Notes under the pieces: generated by a model
What the model was told of the DNA's origin: nothing
Seen by the model: the letters and a program-made list of their open reading frames with translations, nothing else
The model's database searches: none
In this document: positions 1 through 17,082 of the stretch, one piece after another
Layout: the number at the start of each line of letters is the position of its first letter
Numbering within the stretch: position 1 is the stretch's first letter
Assembly: GCA_009602725.1 (NCBI GenBank)
Contig: WELB01000026.1
Span: forward strand, 876,433 to 898,869
DNA length: 22,437 bases
Reading direction: 5' to 3'
DNA from: Spirogloea muscicola
Lineage: Eukaryota; Streptophyta; Zygnematophyceae; Spirogloeales; Spirogloeaceae
Made by a program: the position numbers and the translations under genes

Positions 1-7988
<7,988 letters not shown>

Positions 7989-8437
7989 CAATGCTAGCTC
8001 GGCCTTGAGCAACAGTGCTCCCAAAACTGAGCATCACCCGGACATCTTCCAGAAGCAAGAGGTCTCCAGAAGGAAGGGTGGAGGATTGACGCCATTTGTG
8101 GGAAGGCCGTGGCTCCAAATCCACGGTGTCAGTATCTGCATCCCCTCAACGGTCCATGTTAATGCGGCTGCAATGCTGCTAGTGGATTGCAAGCCTTCGC
8201 TCGCGCAGATGCTGGAGGTCCCAGCTGCGTTCACTTGTCGGGCGCAACGGGCGCTGAGCCAGAGGCGAACGCAGCTCCGGCCTGGGTTTGTCAAGATTTA
8301 TAGTGACTGACGGAGGGCCTGACTGTTAGACACGAGCACGGACTGGGCTTGGCGCCGCTGCTGCATTAAGGGATTGGCCTGTCCCGGCCCGACAACTGTC
8401 TGTCCCATTTGCTGTAGTCTTATGCACAGTGTGTGTC

Positions 8438-8517
8438 TTTGGCGCCTCTCGGCGCTTTGGACCTCATTCATTCTCTGGGCTGGCCATTCACAGCCCCCCG
8501 CCCCTTTGGAAGAGCTC
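8438..8517 (+). repeat. Dispersed hairpin repeat, copy A
   Basis: The copy runs from TTTGGCGCC to AGAGCTC. It contains TGGGCTGG, a 6-7 base spacer and CAGCCC (an imperfect hairpin), followed by CGCCCCTTTGGA. It aligns along its whole length with the minus-strand copy at 22234-22315 and partly with the one at 19951-20030. Confidence 0.8.
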
Positions 8518-8980
8518 ACTTTTTGGTAAAGAGAGAACGCGGCTGTTGATAACGAAAGAGTGGCTGTATTAGCCAGACAGGTGCCCACAGAGGGTGGTCA
8601 TGGGTATATCAGCTGAGCCACAGGCTAGGCAGACAGGGCGCTCCTAGTAGGTCCCGCAGGCAATAGTTGCTTGCTATAGAATGCGGCAATCATTGAGTCT
8701 GCAGCGCTCCCAGGCACTCGCGATACACCAGCGTGCTGGGCGCGCACTAGGCCAGGCTAGTAGCTTCCGTGGAGGTGGTCTGGGCCCTCAGCTTAGCTTG
8801 TCAGATATGTATGTGCTTACTCGTGGATACATAGTGTCCCCCTTTGCCAGCTTATTGCCCCGTTGCCATCGTAAGGCTCGGATGTGCCTCCCTTCCACGT
8901 TCACTCGGGTTACTGAGTGCTTCGTAGCTGCTTAGTTGTCATTTGGCCCCTTCTTTGGGAGAGCCACTTCTCTCTTGGTT

Positions 8981-9093
8981 TCTTTCTTGTGCTGGTTTTT
9001 CTTCAGTGCTTCCCCCTGGCCCCTTCTCGTCCTTTTGTTCATCTTTTTGGGCTGGCTTTTTCCAGCCCGTATCCTCAATGGGCGAGCCCTTCT
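8981..9093 (+). repeat. Dispersed hairpin repeat, copy B (direct repeat with copy C)
   Basis: The core is a perfect 7-bp hairpin: GGGCTGG (9049-9055), a CTTTTT loop, CCAGCCC (9062-9068). It is preceded by a T-rich tract and followed by CCTCAATGGGCGAGCCCTTC. Most of the copy recurs about 185 bases downstream at 9168-9275 with small differences. Confidence 0.88.
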
Positions 9094-9167
9094 TCTTCCA
9101 CGTTAACGCACGCGCCTTTCTTCCTTGTACCCCCGTGTCAGCAATAGAAGAGGCGGACTTCGGTTCG

Positions 9168-9275
9168 TTTTCTTGTGCTTGTCGTTCTTCGTTACTTCCC
9201 CTGGCCCCTTCTCGTCCTTTGTTCATTCTGTTTTGCTGGCTTTTTCCAGCCCCTATCCTCAATGGGCGAGCCCTT
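9168..9275 (+). repeat. Dispersed hairpin repeat, copy C (direct repeat with copy B)
   Basis: This is a near-duplicate of 8981-9093. The stem is shortened to GCTGG/CCAGC around the same CTTTTT loop, and the same CCTCAATGGGCGAGCCCTTC tail follows. It ends about 70 bases before the candidate start of the DUF4864-like gene. Confidence 0.88.
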
Positions 9276-9343
9276 CATCGATAAAGGCGGGCCCGCCGAC
9301 AGGGTTGGCCTGCCCGGCCCGGGAGCTCGGGTCGGAGGCGGCC

Positions 9344-11093
9344 ATGGCGCAGCTCGCTTCCGCGCGCCCGCTGGCCCGGCCGCCGGCGGCNAGACCCCGG
9401 CGCTGGCGGCGGCGCTGCGCGGCCCGCCGCGCCCGACGGCGCTCATGCCGCCCACGGCGGTGGTGCGCGTCCAGGTACGCATCCCCCAATGCTCGCCCGG
9501 CCTGCCATTGCACTCGGCGTAGAATCTGTGAGTTGTATGAGAGATTCATCAAGAGAGATTTGTATAACCGCTTCGCTCGCTGCTGTGCCCTGCCCTGTCG
9601 CCGCCTTGGAGACGGCGCGGCAGTGGCGGCGGCGCCAGCGGTCGAGACGCAAAGAAAGGCTGGCTGGCTGGAGGCCTGGGTCTTAACCCCGGCCCATTAA
9701 GCCACAGTTACTGTGGCGTCCTGCGCCCAGATGGACGCGCTCATGCGCAACGACTGGCCGGAGGAGAACGCCGGCATCCAGACCGCCTTCGCCTTCGCCA
9801 TGCCCCTGCGGGTTGACGAGATGCTGGCAGGGCAGGTACAAGCTCCAAGCTAAGGCCGGCAGGTTCTAGGACCGAGCAAGCCTCTGTCGTCGGAGCCCTT
9901 TCAGCAGTGCGGTAATACACGATAGAGATTAGGTGGAAAGGTCAATACATGTCGTTAGTGCAATTCCCATCTGCAGTACCACTTTTCCTGCAGTATAAGA
10001 CCCTTGCATCGTCAGTAGAGGTGTGGGATGGCTTTGCAGCAGACTTCCGACTTTTGGGATCAGGTGCATATTTTCTGTCAGAGGAAGAGGAAAGTCAGAG
10101 CACACAGAGTGGCTTTCCGTCGCAGGTCCAATTGGACAAGCTGAGGCGATGAGCAAATAAATGCAAGAGGTCTCAGACTCGACCAGAAGCGTTGACATTT
10201 TGGCTTTGTTGTGGCTTTGCCCGGCCCATGATGTGGTCGCAGGCCCGCGCACCAGTGTCTGCGGCTCGGGCGTGGGACGCCCACCCACACTTTGTGTCTG
10301 TGGAGCAGTTTGTGTTGCTCCTACGGGAGCCCATGTATGCGCCCCTCCTCAATTGCACACACTGGGAGGTGAGACGGATCATGGAGTTTCCTTCGTCTGC
10401 CCTGCACCTCAGCAGCACGCTGTCAGGATCTCAAAACAATATATTCGGTGGCAGTAACAGCTACTAGTCTCTTCATGGCATCTCCGCCTGTGTGCCACTT
10501 CCAAGAGAGAAATTTGCCTGTGTCGTTGTAATCATCTGTTGACTCGTTGTACTACTTGCCGTTGCTACTACTGCTTGGGATGCTCTAGCAGGGGAGGTAG
10601 ATGGTTTGACAGGTGTCCGGTGGCAACGGACGTTCATGTTCAAACGAAGATTTCTCTGGGTTACTTTGCATTTGAACAGCTTGAAACTGGTTTGGCGCAG
10701 TTGGCCTCGCCAATGGTCTTCCACGGGAAGGGTGACTTGAAGGCCCTGCAGGCCGTGAAGGTGACCTCCGGAAGGGCGCAGGGAGGGGAGAGGCTCCACA
10801 CATACACATTTTGCTTGGAGAAGGTGAGGCGCGCAGCAAGTTCCTGGCGTGGCCAATGTCTCAACATTCAGTGCTGGTTGCATGTTGAGGTAGCTAAGTC
10901 TTGAGCCAGGATTGGCATGGTAGGTGCAATGATGCATCATTGGTCATCATTGCTTGGTGCATATGAGTGTGGAGGAGCTCCACATGTTGGGGGCTGACTA
11001 GTAGCAGTCTCATTCTCTCAGGTCGCTTCCGGTGCTTACAAAGACTGCTGGATGGTGGTTGGGATGCGAGTCGGCGACTATGCAAATGTGTGA
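9344..11093 (+). CDS. DUF4864-like conserved protein of unknown function
   Basis: Five proposed exons: first exon to 9474, then 9731-9835, 10243-10368, 10701-10823 and 11022-11093 (stop TGA). All four introns are phase 0 and GT-AG. Visible pieces include MDALMRNDWPEENAGIQ, then FAFAMP, RAWDAHPHFVSVEQF, ALQAVKVTSG and finally KDCWMVVGMRVGDY. This order resembles plant and bacterial DUF4864 proteins as I recall them (ALQ.ND...F.FA, a central F...L..P.Y, QAV.V and a closing CWM..GVR). The function of that family is unknown to me. The first exon is uncertain: ATG 9344 is in a different frame from the conserved reading, the two meet at an N at 9391, and ATG 9445 is in the correct frame. The protein is about 151 residues from 9445, or about 184 from 9344 if the N hides a frameshift. 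A possible optional exon lies at 9994-10125. Confidence 0.72.
10927..10942. repeat. 16-bp perfect palindrome in an intron
   Basis: CAATGATG followed directly by its reverse complement CATCATTG. A second CATCATTGC follows three bases later, so GCAATGATG can pair with either copy. It lies in the last intron of the DUF4864-like gene. No function is evident. Confidence 0.9.
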
Positions 11094-11841
11094 CACTTGT
11101 ATGTTACCCAAAGGGGTGGCACAGCAACAATACATAGTCGCGCTGCACAAGCTGGGCTGACATGCTGGCCAGTCAGTCAAATTTCTGTTGTCTCCAAACA
11201 GATTGCTGTTTCACAGCTTGGCCAACGAAGGCTTCTCTAAGGGGTCAGGCAATTAGAAATGCTTGATTTACTCTGCTCTATGAGGAAAAATACTGCTCCA
11301 TATTGGCGTCGCCGACATCGCACTGTGCCGGCAAGAGGTCTCACCAGCAAAGCCTCCGGGTGATGCCCTGCAAGACCAGGTTACTGAGGCAAACTGCAGC
11401 ACTGTGGCAATGAGTGGTGTACACTGCATGACATCCAAAAATGCACCTCACATAGGAGGGTGAAGATTAAGGGCTGTACCTAAAGTTATGGGGTGAAGTA
11501 CGCGCCCTTTCACTGTTTCCTGCTAGTGTGCAGTACTGCAGAATATAAATGCCATGCTTGCGCTTGGCATCACATCATTAAGGTGGGAGCTCTATAAGAG
11601 CAGCCAAACTTACATGACAGTGCTTGATTCGTAAGCGCCCAATTTCTGCACCAGCATGACCTACTTGGCCTTCAAACCAGTCAACTCCAAGTCACGCCTG
11701 ACTCAGAATAGCTTGACACTTGGGAGATAAGGCTCCTTGCCCTTTGCAAGTCGTAGCCAAACAGTCGTAGCCAAACGTCTTCTTGCCTTGCCGTGGTGCA
11801 CCTGTCATGCCTACTAGCCGAGCCACCAAGGCGGCACGTGT
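11094..11841. other. Intergenic stretch between a + gene end and a - gene end
   Basis: This lies between the 3' ends of two converging genes. Only short, unconvincing open frames occur. A TGTAA (the green-algal poly(A) signal) on the minus strand at 11614-11610 could serve the DnaJ-type gene. A 14-bp unit is tandemly duplicated at 11749-11776. Nothing else stands out. Confidence 0.65.
11749..11776 (+). repeat. 14-bp perfect tandem duplication
   Basis: The unit AGTCGTAGCCAAAC occurs twice head to tail (11749-11762 and 11763-11776). It sits just downstream of the stop of the minus-strand DnaJ-type gene, probably in its 3' UTR. It is a minor local duplication. Confidence 0.95.
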
Positions 11842-12693
11842 TCACCTTACAAGGCTGACTCCTCGTTGTCTGACATGGCCTCGACATCCTCCCGTACAGT
11901 GTACTTCTGCACGTATCCTGCACTCAAGCAGCGGCAGCTGAGTGAGAATCGCTTCTAGCTTGGCTTTCTGGCTGTCAGATTGCGAATGAAAGAAGTACGT
12001 TCTGATGCAGGCCATCGGAATAGTGGGAGGAGCCTGCCGAGCTTCAAGACGGCGTGACGAGGTCCAGCGCTGAGTGGGCACACCTAAGCCGACGCAGGTG
12101 ATGCACTTGCTGATGACCTCGCGGCCGCTGCGGTAGAAGCTGACCAAGCCCGTGCCGCGGCATCGCTGGCACAGACCCGTCCACTGGTACACCGGCTCTT
12201 TGCAGAACTGTGGCGGAGAAGGAGATTGCCAATGAGACGACTTATATTCTGGATCCAAGCTCTGAAATCATAGGCATAGATATGAAAATCGTGTAGAGCT
12301 TGTCTCGCTCAAAGTCCTCTCCAAGCCGGTGCTCTTAGATTGCCAGCAGGCGGCAAGGGAAGGCTGTGTCGTGGGCGAGAGTGAGGCCCGCAGCACGGAG
12401 GGACCGGCCCTTACCTCGACTTCGGGGTCGCACTGGAGGATCTTGTCGATGGCCTCCTTGGGCAGCGGCCGCGAGTCGGGGTACGGCATGGGCAGCGGCA
12501 GCGGCTCCGCGGAGCTCAGCACCGTCTCGGCCCGCTCCTCGCCGTTGCGCCGCGGCGTCGGGCCCCGCCACGACGGCGACGACGCCGACGTCGGGGGGAG
12601 CTGGGGAAGGCAGAGCAGGCCCGCTCGCCGTGGCCTCCGGACGGGACCGGGCGGGGGCCGGAGCTGCCAGGCGGGGCCGACACTGCTGAACAT
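11842..12693 (-). CDS. Small DnaJ-type (Hsp40 cysteine-rich) zinc-finger protein, probably plastid
   Basis: Two exons on the minus strand: 12693-12415 (93 codons, ATG start) and 12207-11842, joined in phase 0 by a GT-AG intron. Exon 2 encodes two DnaJ-type zinc motifs, CQRCRGTG and CITCVGLG, separated by about 14 residues, with no J domain. The combination KEAIDKILQCDPEVE, then a W, then the paired CxxCxGxG resembles small plastid DnaJ-related proteins of plants, which act as chaperone or thiol/disulfide assembly factors. The first 60 residues are rich in Pro, Arg and Ser and poor in acidic residues, as in a transit peptide. Total length is about 214 residues. The last 70 or so, after TSSRR, resemble nothing I know, so either the tail is lineage-specific or a late splice is missed. 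The gene diverges from the bHLH gene across a GC-rich spacer. Confidence 0.78.
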
Positions 12694-12985
12694 GGTGGCC
12701 CGGGGGGGTGAGCCAGCGTCGGGGCCAGCGGCGGCGGCTCAACGGCGGAGCATGTCCGGCCAAGTGGGAGCCGCCGCCGCCGCAGCCGCCGTCGCGGGAT
12801 TGGTGGTGGTCCGCGACGAGGAGCTGGGGTTCCCGTCGTGCGCGCTCGCCCTTAGGGCATCGAGGGGAAAGGCACGGGAAGGCTCGGCAAGGCCGCCAGG
12901 ATGGAAGGAGGGCGGCGGCACGGCGGCGTGGCGCGCCACGCAGGCACTCTGGCAGACGTGGCCGTCCACGTCCGCCGACGTGGCA

Positions 12986-13001
12986 GGGCGGGGCGGGCGG
13001 G
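12986..13001 (+). other. Potential G-quadruplex motif
   Basis: Four G-tracts (GGG, GGGG, GGG, GGG) are separated by single C loops, the most stable intramolecular quadruplex geometry by rule. It lies on the plus strand about 290 bases upstream of the DnaJ-type start. Folding in vivo is inference. Confidence 0.7.
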
Positions 13002-13524
13002 CCTGGAGGGCCCGCAAGGCGACGAGCTCGGCCCGCAGCGCTTATCCCGGAGAGCATCCGGGCCTGCGTTCCCGTCCAGCTGTCTGTGCCGGATCCCTGA
13101 CAGGGCGGGCTAGCGGGAGGGCCCCCCGGAACCAGGCTGGCCGGACAAACAGTCCGCGCCCCGGCAGGCCGGCGCCGAGGAGCAGCGGCACTGCTGCCGC
13201 CAGGGGGCTAAGCGCGATCCAGGACGCGCGCGCGCTGTCGCCGGGCGAGGACCCAGGGCGCGCTCGGGGGAGGGGGTGGAAATGTCCAGGATCCGCAACA
13301 GAGGGATACGGGGCCGACCGGGGGGTACGGCCCGCCGACGCACGGGCGGGGGGCGGTGGGGGACGCCATGGATGATGGGGGGCCAAGGCCACCCCCCGGC
13401 CGGGGCCCCCGCCCGCGCGCCCGGCGGGGCGGGCTTCGTGCGGCGCGTGCGAGCTGGCATGGCGCCCCGCGCCCGCCGCGCGCGCGCGCCGGGCGTCAGC
13501 ACCGCTGGTCCGCGCCAGGGGCCC

Positions 13525-13531
13525 ATATAAG
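13525..13531 (+). promoter_or_regulatory. TATA-like box of the bHLH gene
   Basis: CATATAAG (13524-13531) is a good TATA match in an otherwise almost AT-free spacer. It lies about 230 bases upstream of the chosen ATG at 13759. Transcription would be expected to start near 13555, giving a 5' UTR of roughly 200 bases. Confidence 0.55.
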
Positions 13532-13758
13532 CTGGCCGCCGCGCCCCCCCCGGCCAGACGGCCCCCAGCCAGGTGGACATCACACCCCCCCGCGGCCCCC
13601 CCCAAAAGCAGCTGCAGCCCGCCGCCGCAATCCCCCCCCCCCTTTCCTTTCCTGGGGCCCGAGCTTATCGCCGCGCCTGCAGCACGCGTCGGCACCCCTC
13701 TGCCGACTCCGGCGCCGTGGCCCGACTCGCGTCTCCGTCGCGAGGGGGCTCGGCGAAC

Positions 13759-15213
13759 ATGGCGGCCGCGCTGGACGTCAAGCCGGGGTCGCATCTGCTG
13801 GGCCACGGCGGCACCGACGAGCCCGGGGTGGCGGACCTGTGGAATATCGAGGACTTGCTCGACGGCGCGGGCTGCGGCGGCTCCACCGCGTCTGCCCTCG
13901 AGGCCTCGGAGGCCTGGATGGTGCCGTCCATGGTAGAGACCAGCGCCGACTCGGAGCTGGGAGACACCATGTGGGCGTCAGCCGTTGCTGCCGCAGCTTC
14001 TGCTGGCGCAATTCCCGAGCCGGCAGCAGCCCCTGCTGCCGCCGCTGCCGCTGCCGCCGCCGCCGCTACTCCCGCCGCTAAGGCGATGGCCCTGCGACTC
14101 CCGCCGCCGCCATCGCTGCTGCTCTTCTCTCCGACCTCCAACTCCAGCTGCACGCCCTACACTGCCCCGCCCGCGCACAGCCGCAGCCCCTCCGGCGACC
14201 TTTGGGACATCGTGCCACCGCTCGACAATGGCGGCGGCAGCACGTCAGCGACGCCGGCTCGGTCGCTGCTGCCGCTGGACCTGGGCCTGGTCGGGGGCAG
14301 CCCAAGCCTGAGCCTCCTGAATTTCGCCAGCAAGCAGCTCCTGCTGACTCCGGGCGGCCTCAGCGGCGGCCAAGCGCCGCTGCCGCTGCTGCCAGGCGTC
14401 AATCCTGCCAGCGGGGGCGGCGGGGCCAGCAGCTCCATTACCTACCAGGCCACATGGCCGCCAGCGGCGCCGCGGCCGTCCTCCGGCTGCCTGCCACAGC
14501 AGCGACTGCCCACGATGCCGCCGCGAGGCCTGTCCTACTCGGCGCTGGAGGGTCTACTGAACCGCAGCAGCGGTGACTTCCAGCTCGTCTCGCCAGCACT
14601 GGACCTCAAGGCCCGTGGCAGCCTGAACACGCCTGGTGCAAGCGGTGCGCGCGGCGAGAGCCCCCCGGGGTCCAAGTCGGATCTCAACAGCTGGGGCAAC
14701 CCCGACGTGCCAAGCATCCCGGTGTTGCTGCAGGCTGCGCAGGGTGCCAAGCGGTTGCGGGCCGACTGTGCCGATGGCAGCGGGGGGAGTAGCGACGTCA
14801 CGGCGGGCCTGGACCATGCGCTGCAGTGCGACAGCAGCGGCGATACGCCGCCTGGCAGCAGCGATCCGAGGCCCTGTGCCGGGGGTAGCCTTGGAGGGGC
14901 CGGCAGCGACGACGGCGAGGAGGACGCTGCTGACGACGACTTCTACGGGCAGCCAGCGAGCCGGCGACGGGCCGCCAGCGTATCGCAGAGCACCAAGCCA
15001 CGAAGCGTGGCTGAGCGCGTGCGCCGCGAGCGCATCTCTGTGCGCCTGCAGCGCCTCAAGGAAGTGATGCCCAAGAGCCACGCCCGCGTTGACACGTCCG
15101 CCATGCTCGAGGACGCGGTTGCATACATCCGCTCGCTGCAGGGCCGTGTGAAGGCGCTTGAGGCGCAGGTCCAGCACAACACTGCCACCATGGCGAGCTT
15201 CTCAATTGCTTGA
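13759..15213 (+). CDS. bHLH transcription factor, plant FBH/bHLH122-like subgroup
   Basis: A single uninterrupted frame of 484 residues. ATG 13759 is the first ATG in the long frame, in a good context (gaacATGGC); the frame stays open upstream but without ATG. Residues of about 414-470 form a bHLH domain: basic region SVAERVRRERIS, helix 1 RLQRLKEVMP, then helix 2 DTSAMLEDAVAYIRSLQ. The AERVRR basic region and the MLE.AV.Y helix 2 are closest, from memory, to the plant FBH/bHLH122 group, which binds E-boxes. The E and R contacts for CANNTG binding are present; the G-box His/Lys position is Arg. The long N-terminal part is low-complexity (Ala tract near 14016-14080, Ser/Gly/Pro) with two similar acidic-hydrophobic motifs, ADLWNIEDLLD and GDLWDIVPPLD. 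Unlike its neighbours it lacks introns and is very GC-rich. The nuclear regulator role follows from the domain; targets are unknown. Confidence 0.9.
   Translation: MAAALDVKPGSHLLGHGGTDEPGVADLWNIEDLLDGAGCGGSTASALEASEAWMVPSMVETSADSELGDTMWASAVAAAASAGAIPEPAAAPAAAAAAAAAAATPAAKAMALRLPPPPSLLLFSPTSNSSCTPYTAPPAHSRSPSGDLWDIVPPLDNGGGSTSATPARSLLPLDLGLVGGSPSLSLLNFASKQLLLTPGGLSGGQAPLPLLPGVNPASGGGGASSSITYQATWPPAAPRPSSGCLPQQRLPTMPPRGLSYSALEGLLNRSSGDFQLVSPALDLKARGSLNTPGASGARGESPPGSKSDLNSWGNPDVPSIPVLLQAAQGAKRLRADCADGSGGSSDVTAGLDHALQCDSSGDTPPGSSDPRPCAGGSLGGAGSDDGEEDAADDDFYGQPASRRRAASVSQSTKPRSVAERVRRERISVRLQRLKEVMPKSHARVDTSAMLEDAVAYIRSLQGRVKALEAQVQHNTATMASFSIA
14016..14080 (+). repeat. GCN trinucleotide tract encoding poly-alanine
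   Basis: An imperfect run of GCN codons within the bHLH gene encodes an alanine tract of more than ten residues in a disordered region. The mixed GCC/GCT/GCA codons argue against recent slippage of a pure repeat. Length polymorphism between strains is likely. Confidence 0.85.
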
Positions 15214-17082
15214 GTGTCGCGCTGCAGCGTGGCCGCATCGACCATTACAAACACTCTCGTGACCACCCGTCATAGCATCTCCGAGTGCCTCTGCTGTGCA
15301 CCGCTGGACGCTGTCGTAGCTATACAAAAGCTTAGCCGCTTACAGCTGGCATAGCTACCACAGCGGCTGCAGTGCTGCAAGCCAATGCCTGTCCGCACGA
15401 CTGATAGCCTGTACTTCTGATTGCCGTGCCAATTTGCACGGATCCTGCTAGCTGCGAATATGCCTGACGAGCTGTATTCTCATTGAATAACTGACTGGGC
15501 TGGCAAGCGGGGCTGCCATATTATAGGATCAACTGATTTTGCATGATGATCAAGTGCGTGGCACCAGCATCCCATGTGCGCAATGCCTTTCATCTGATGC
15601 CTGTCGAATGGACCCTGTCCCTGCTTGTATGTGCTAGTCAAAAGTAATCAGCAAGCTCTTCAATGAATGACGCGGTTAGTGTGTCAATTTCTTTCATTGC
15701 GCCATCGTCTTGTACCCTATTCATAGTAAGCCCCCTTCAGCCTTACTGGGTTGAAGGGCTTCACCACCGGCTACACTCTGCTTCCTCAGCTCATACGACC
15801 TCCTCTTGCTCTCAAAGCCACCGCCTTCTCCTGGAAGCGTCCTTCTTCTTGCTGACACGGGGATACTGAGAGGGCCCTGCGCTGCCCAGCCTGCAGCTCC
15901 AAGTAGTATGCATGCACTCGTACGTTTGCTCTACACGCACTCGCTTGGCCTCCGAAGGCGCCCCTCGAAAACAGCAGCCGACTCCTAAACTCAGAGATGC
16001 CCAACCCCGCAGCTCGCAGGCCCTCCTCCGCCTTCGTGTCAGCCTGCCTACAACGAGCTCGGGCTCACAATGTGCACCAGAAAGCTGGGCGAGCTCTGCT
16101 TGGTCGCAGGCGCTTGGGCTCTGCCGTCCGGTGATCCGGCATCGACCACCGACGTACCGAACGACCGACGAAGCAGCAGGCGGCCTTCATTTACACATGG
16201 GCTATATTTTTGCTTCATATACAAATGGGCGTGTCTTCGTACTTGGCCCGCTCTAGCCCCCCATCACTCCGGTTACCGAGCTTTTCCCCCGTCGCCGGCG
16301 CCGGCGCGCCCTCTGGCGGCCATCGACGCCGTGCTCAAAGCCGGGTGTGGCGCGGAGGCGGCGAGACCCCTGGCTAGCCGGGTGACTCTGCCGTGCCGCC
16401 ATTGCTGGCTTGGTTGGCCGCCGAGCAGACGCGCCGGGCGAGCTCCGCCCGGCCGCCTGGCCGTGCGCCTGTCATCACGAGGTTGCGAGCGGTGAGCCTC
16501 TAGCCGTGCTAAGCCGAGCCCTGGCAGCCATGGCCCCGGCAGGCGACCGCTCTAACGGCAACGCTCTGACGAGCCGAGGCGGCGCTGCGCCTTCTGATAC
16601 AGGCTTCTCGCTGGCCTTAACGCCATCGGCGGTCGTTGTGCCCAAAGCTGCTGGTAGCTGCCAGCTGCTGGCAGGAGCCATCAGCTCACGGCGCTGGGGC
16701 CGCCTCATGGTCCTGCGCCCGCGCTGCCGTGCATGGGTGTCGCCCGCCACCGAGGCCACAGGCAGAAGGCCCGAGGGAAGGCGCCGTCCGGCGTGACTGC
16801 ACTCCCGGCAGGCCCACCGGAAGCCATGCCAGCCCGCCGCCGGAGTTCTCGTCTCCTCCTGCTGGTGAGCCTTCGCCTACGTCTGCCACCAAGCAGCACG
16901 TGCTTGGATCCTGGATGGTCACAACAAGGTTGTGGTACTACGACTGCAGGATCCTCACAAGGTTGCCTTGTCTCACTAAGGATCCTCGTGCCCACCTGGA
17001 ATCAGTCAATGTGGCATCGTGTTTGGAGCACTTGTAGAGCAACTCTTCCATATGCATCTCCTCCTCATTCAGCACAGTGGTC
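15214..17082. other. Long stretch without a recognisable gene
   Basis: It begins with the presumed 3' UTR of the bHLH gene. From about 16260 to 16870 it becomes GC-rich, probably the promoter and 5' leader of the cyclase gene. An ATG in good context at 16530 opens 88 codons without resemblance to a known family. A GTGAGC donor at 16865 and an acceptor at about 17072 (cattcag) could define an intron in the cyclase 5' leader. GGATCCT occurs three times at 16905-16990 within partly similar sequence. Confidence 0.55.

Larger units (their letters stand above)
7989..9343. other. Intergenic stretch with three repeat copies, no recognisable gene
   Basis: Downstream of the nuclease-ATPase stop I see no exon with family resemblance. 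Open frames here are short and overlap on opposite strands. The stretch probably holds the 3' UTR of the upstream gene, then a repeat copy at 8438-8517 and two related copies at about 8981-9093 and 9168-9275. GC content rises sharply from about 9285 into the next gene. Confidence 0.7.
12694..13758. promoter_or_regulatory. GC-rich divergent promoter region
   Basis: About 1.07 kb separates the starts of the minus-strand DnaJ-type gene and the plus-strand bHLH gene. It is very GC-rich, with CG runs near 13227 and 13479. Several long open frames cross it on both strands, but none shows a family signature; they are expected where stop codons are rare. It holds a G4-type motif (12986-13001) and a TATA-like element (13525-13531), so both promoters probably lie here. 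Confidence 0.6.

Noticed and set aside
8939-9262. Minus-strand frame with internal repeats (KPAQ... units)
   Set aside because: The protein repeat is only a translation of the duplicated DNA repeat copies B and C; frame and sequence are not otherwise protein-like.
12329-13375. Long plus-strand open frame of 348 codons in the GC-rich spacer
   Set aside because: It runs antisense through the DnaJ-type first exon, is low-complexity Gly/Arg/Ala, and open frames on several strands coexist here because GC-rich DNA has few stops.
13226-13495. Short CG dinucleotide runs as Z-DNA elements
   Set aside because: Runs are only 8-10 bases and expected in DNA of this composition.
13573-13758. Upstream extension of the bHLH frame from a GTG
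   Set aside because: No ATG; proline-rich translation of C-rich DNA downstream of the TATA-like box, so treated as 5' UTR.
13042-13806. Minus-strand open frame of 254 codons upstream of the bHLH gene
   Set aside because: Pro/Arg/Gly/Ala-rich with no domain signature; overlaps the TATA-like element and 5' leader of the bHLH gene on the other strand.
16530-16796. 88-codon open frame with ATG in good context
   Set aside because: No family resemblance and no phase-compatible splice into the cyclase exon at 17083; more likely promoter or leader sequence.
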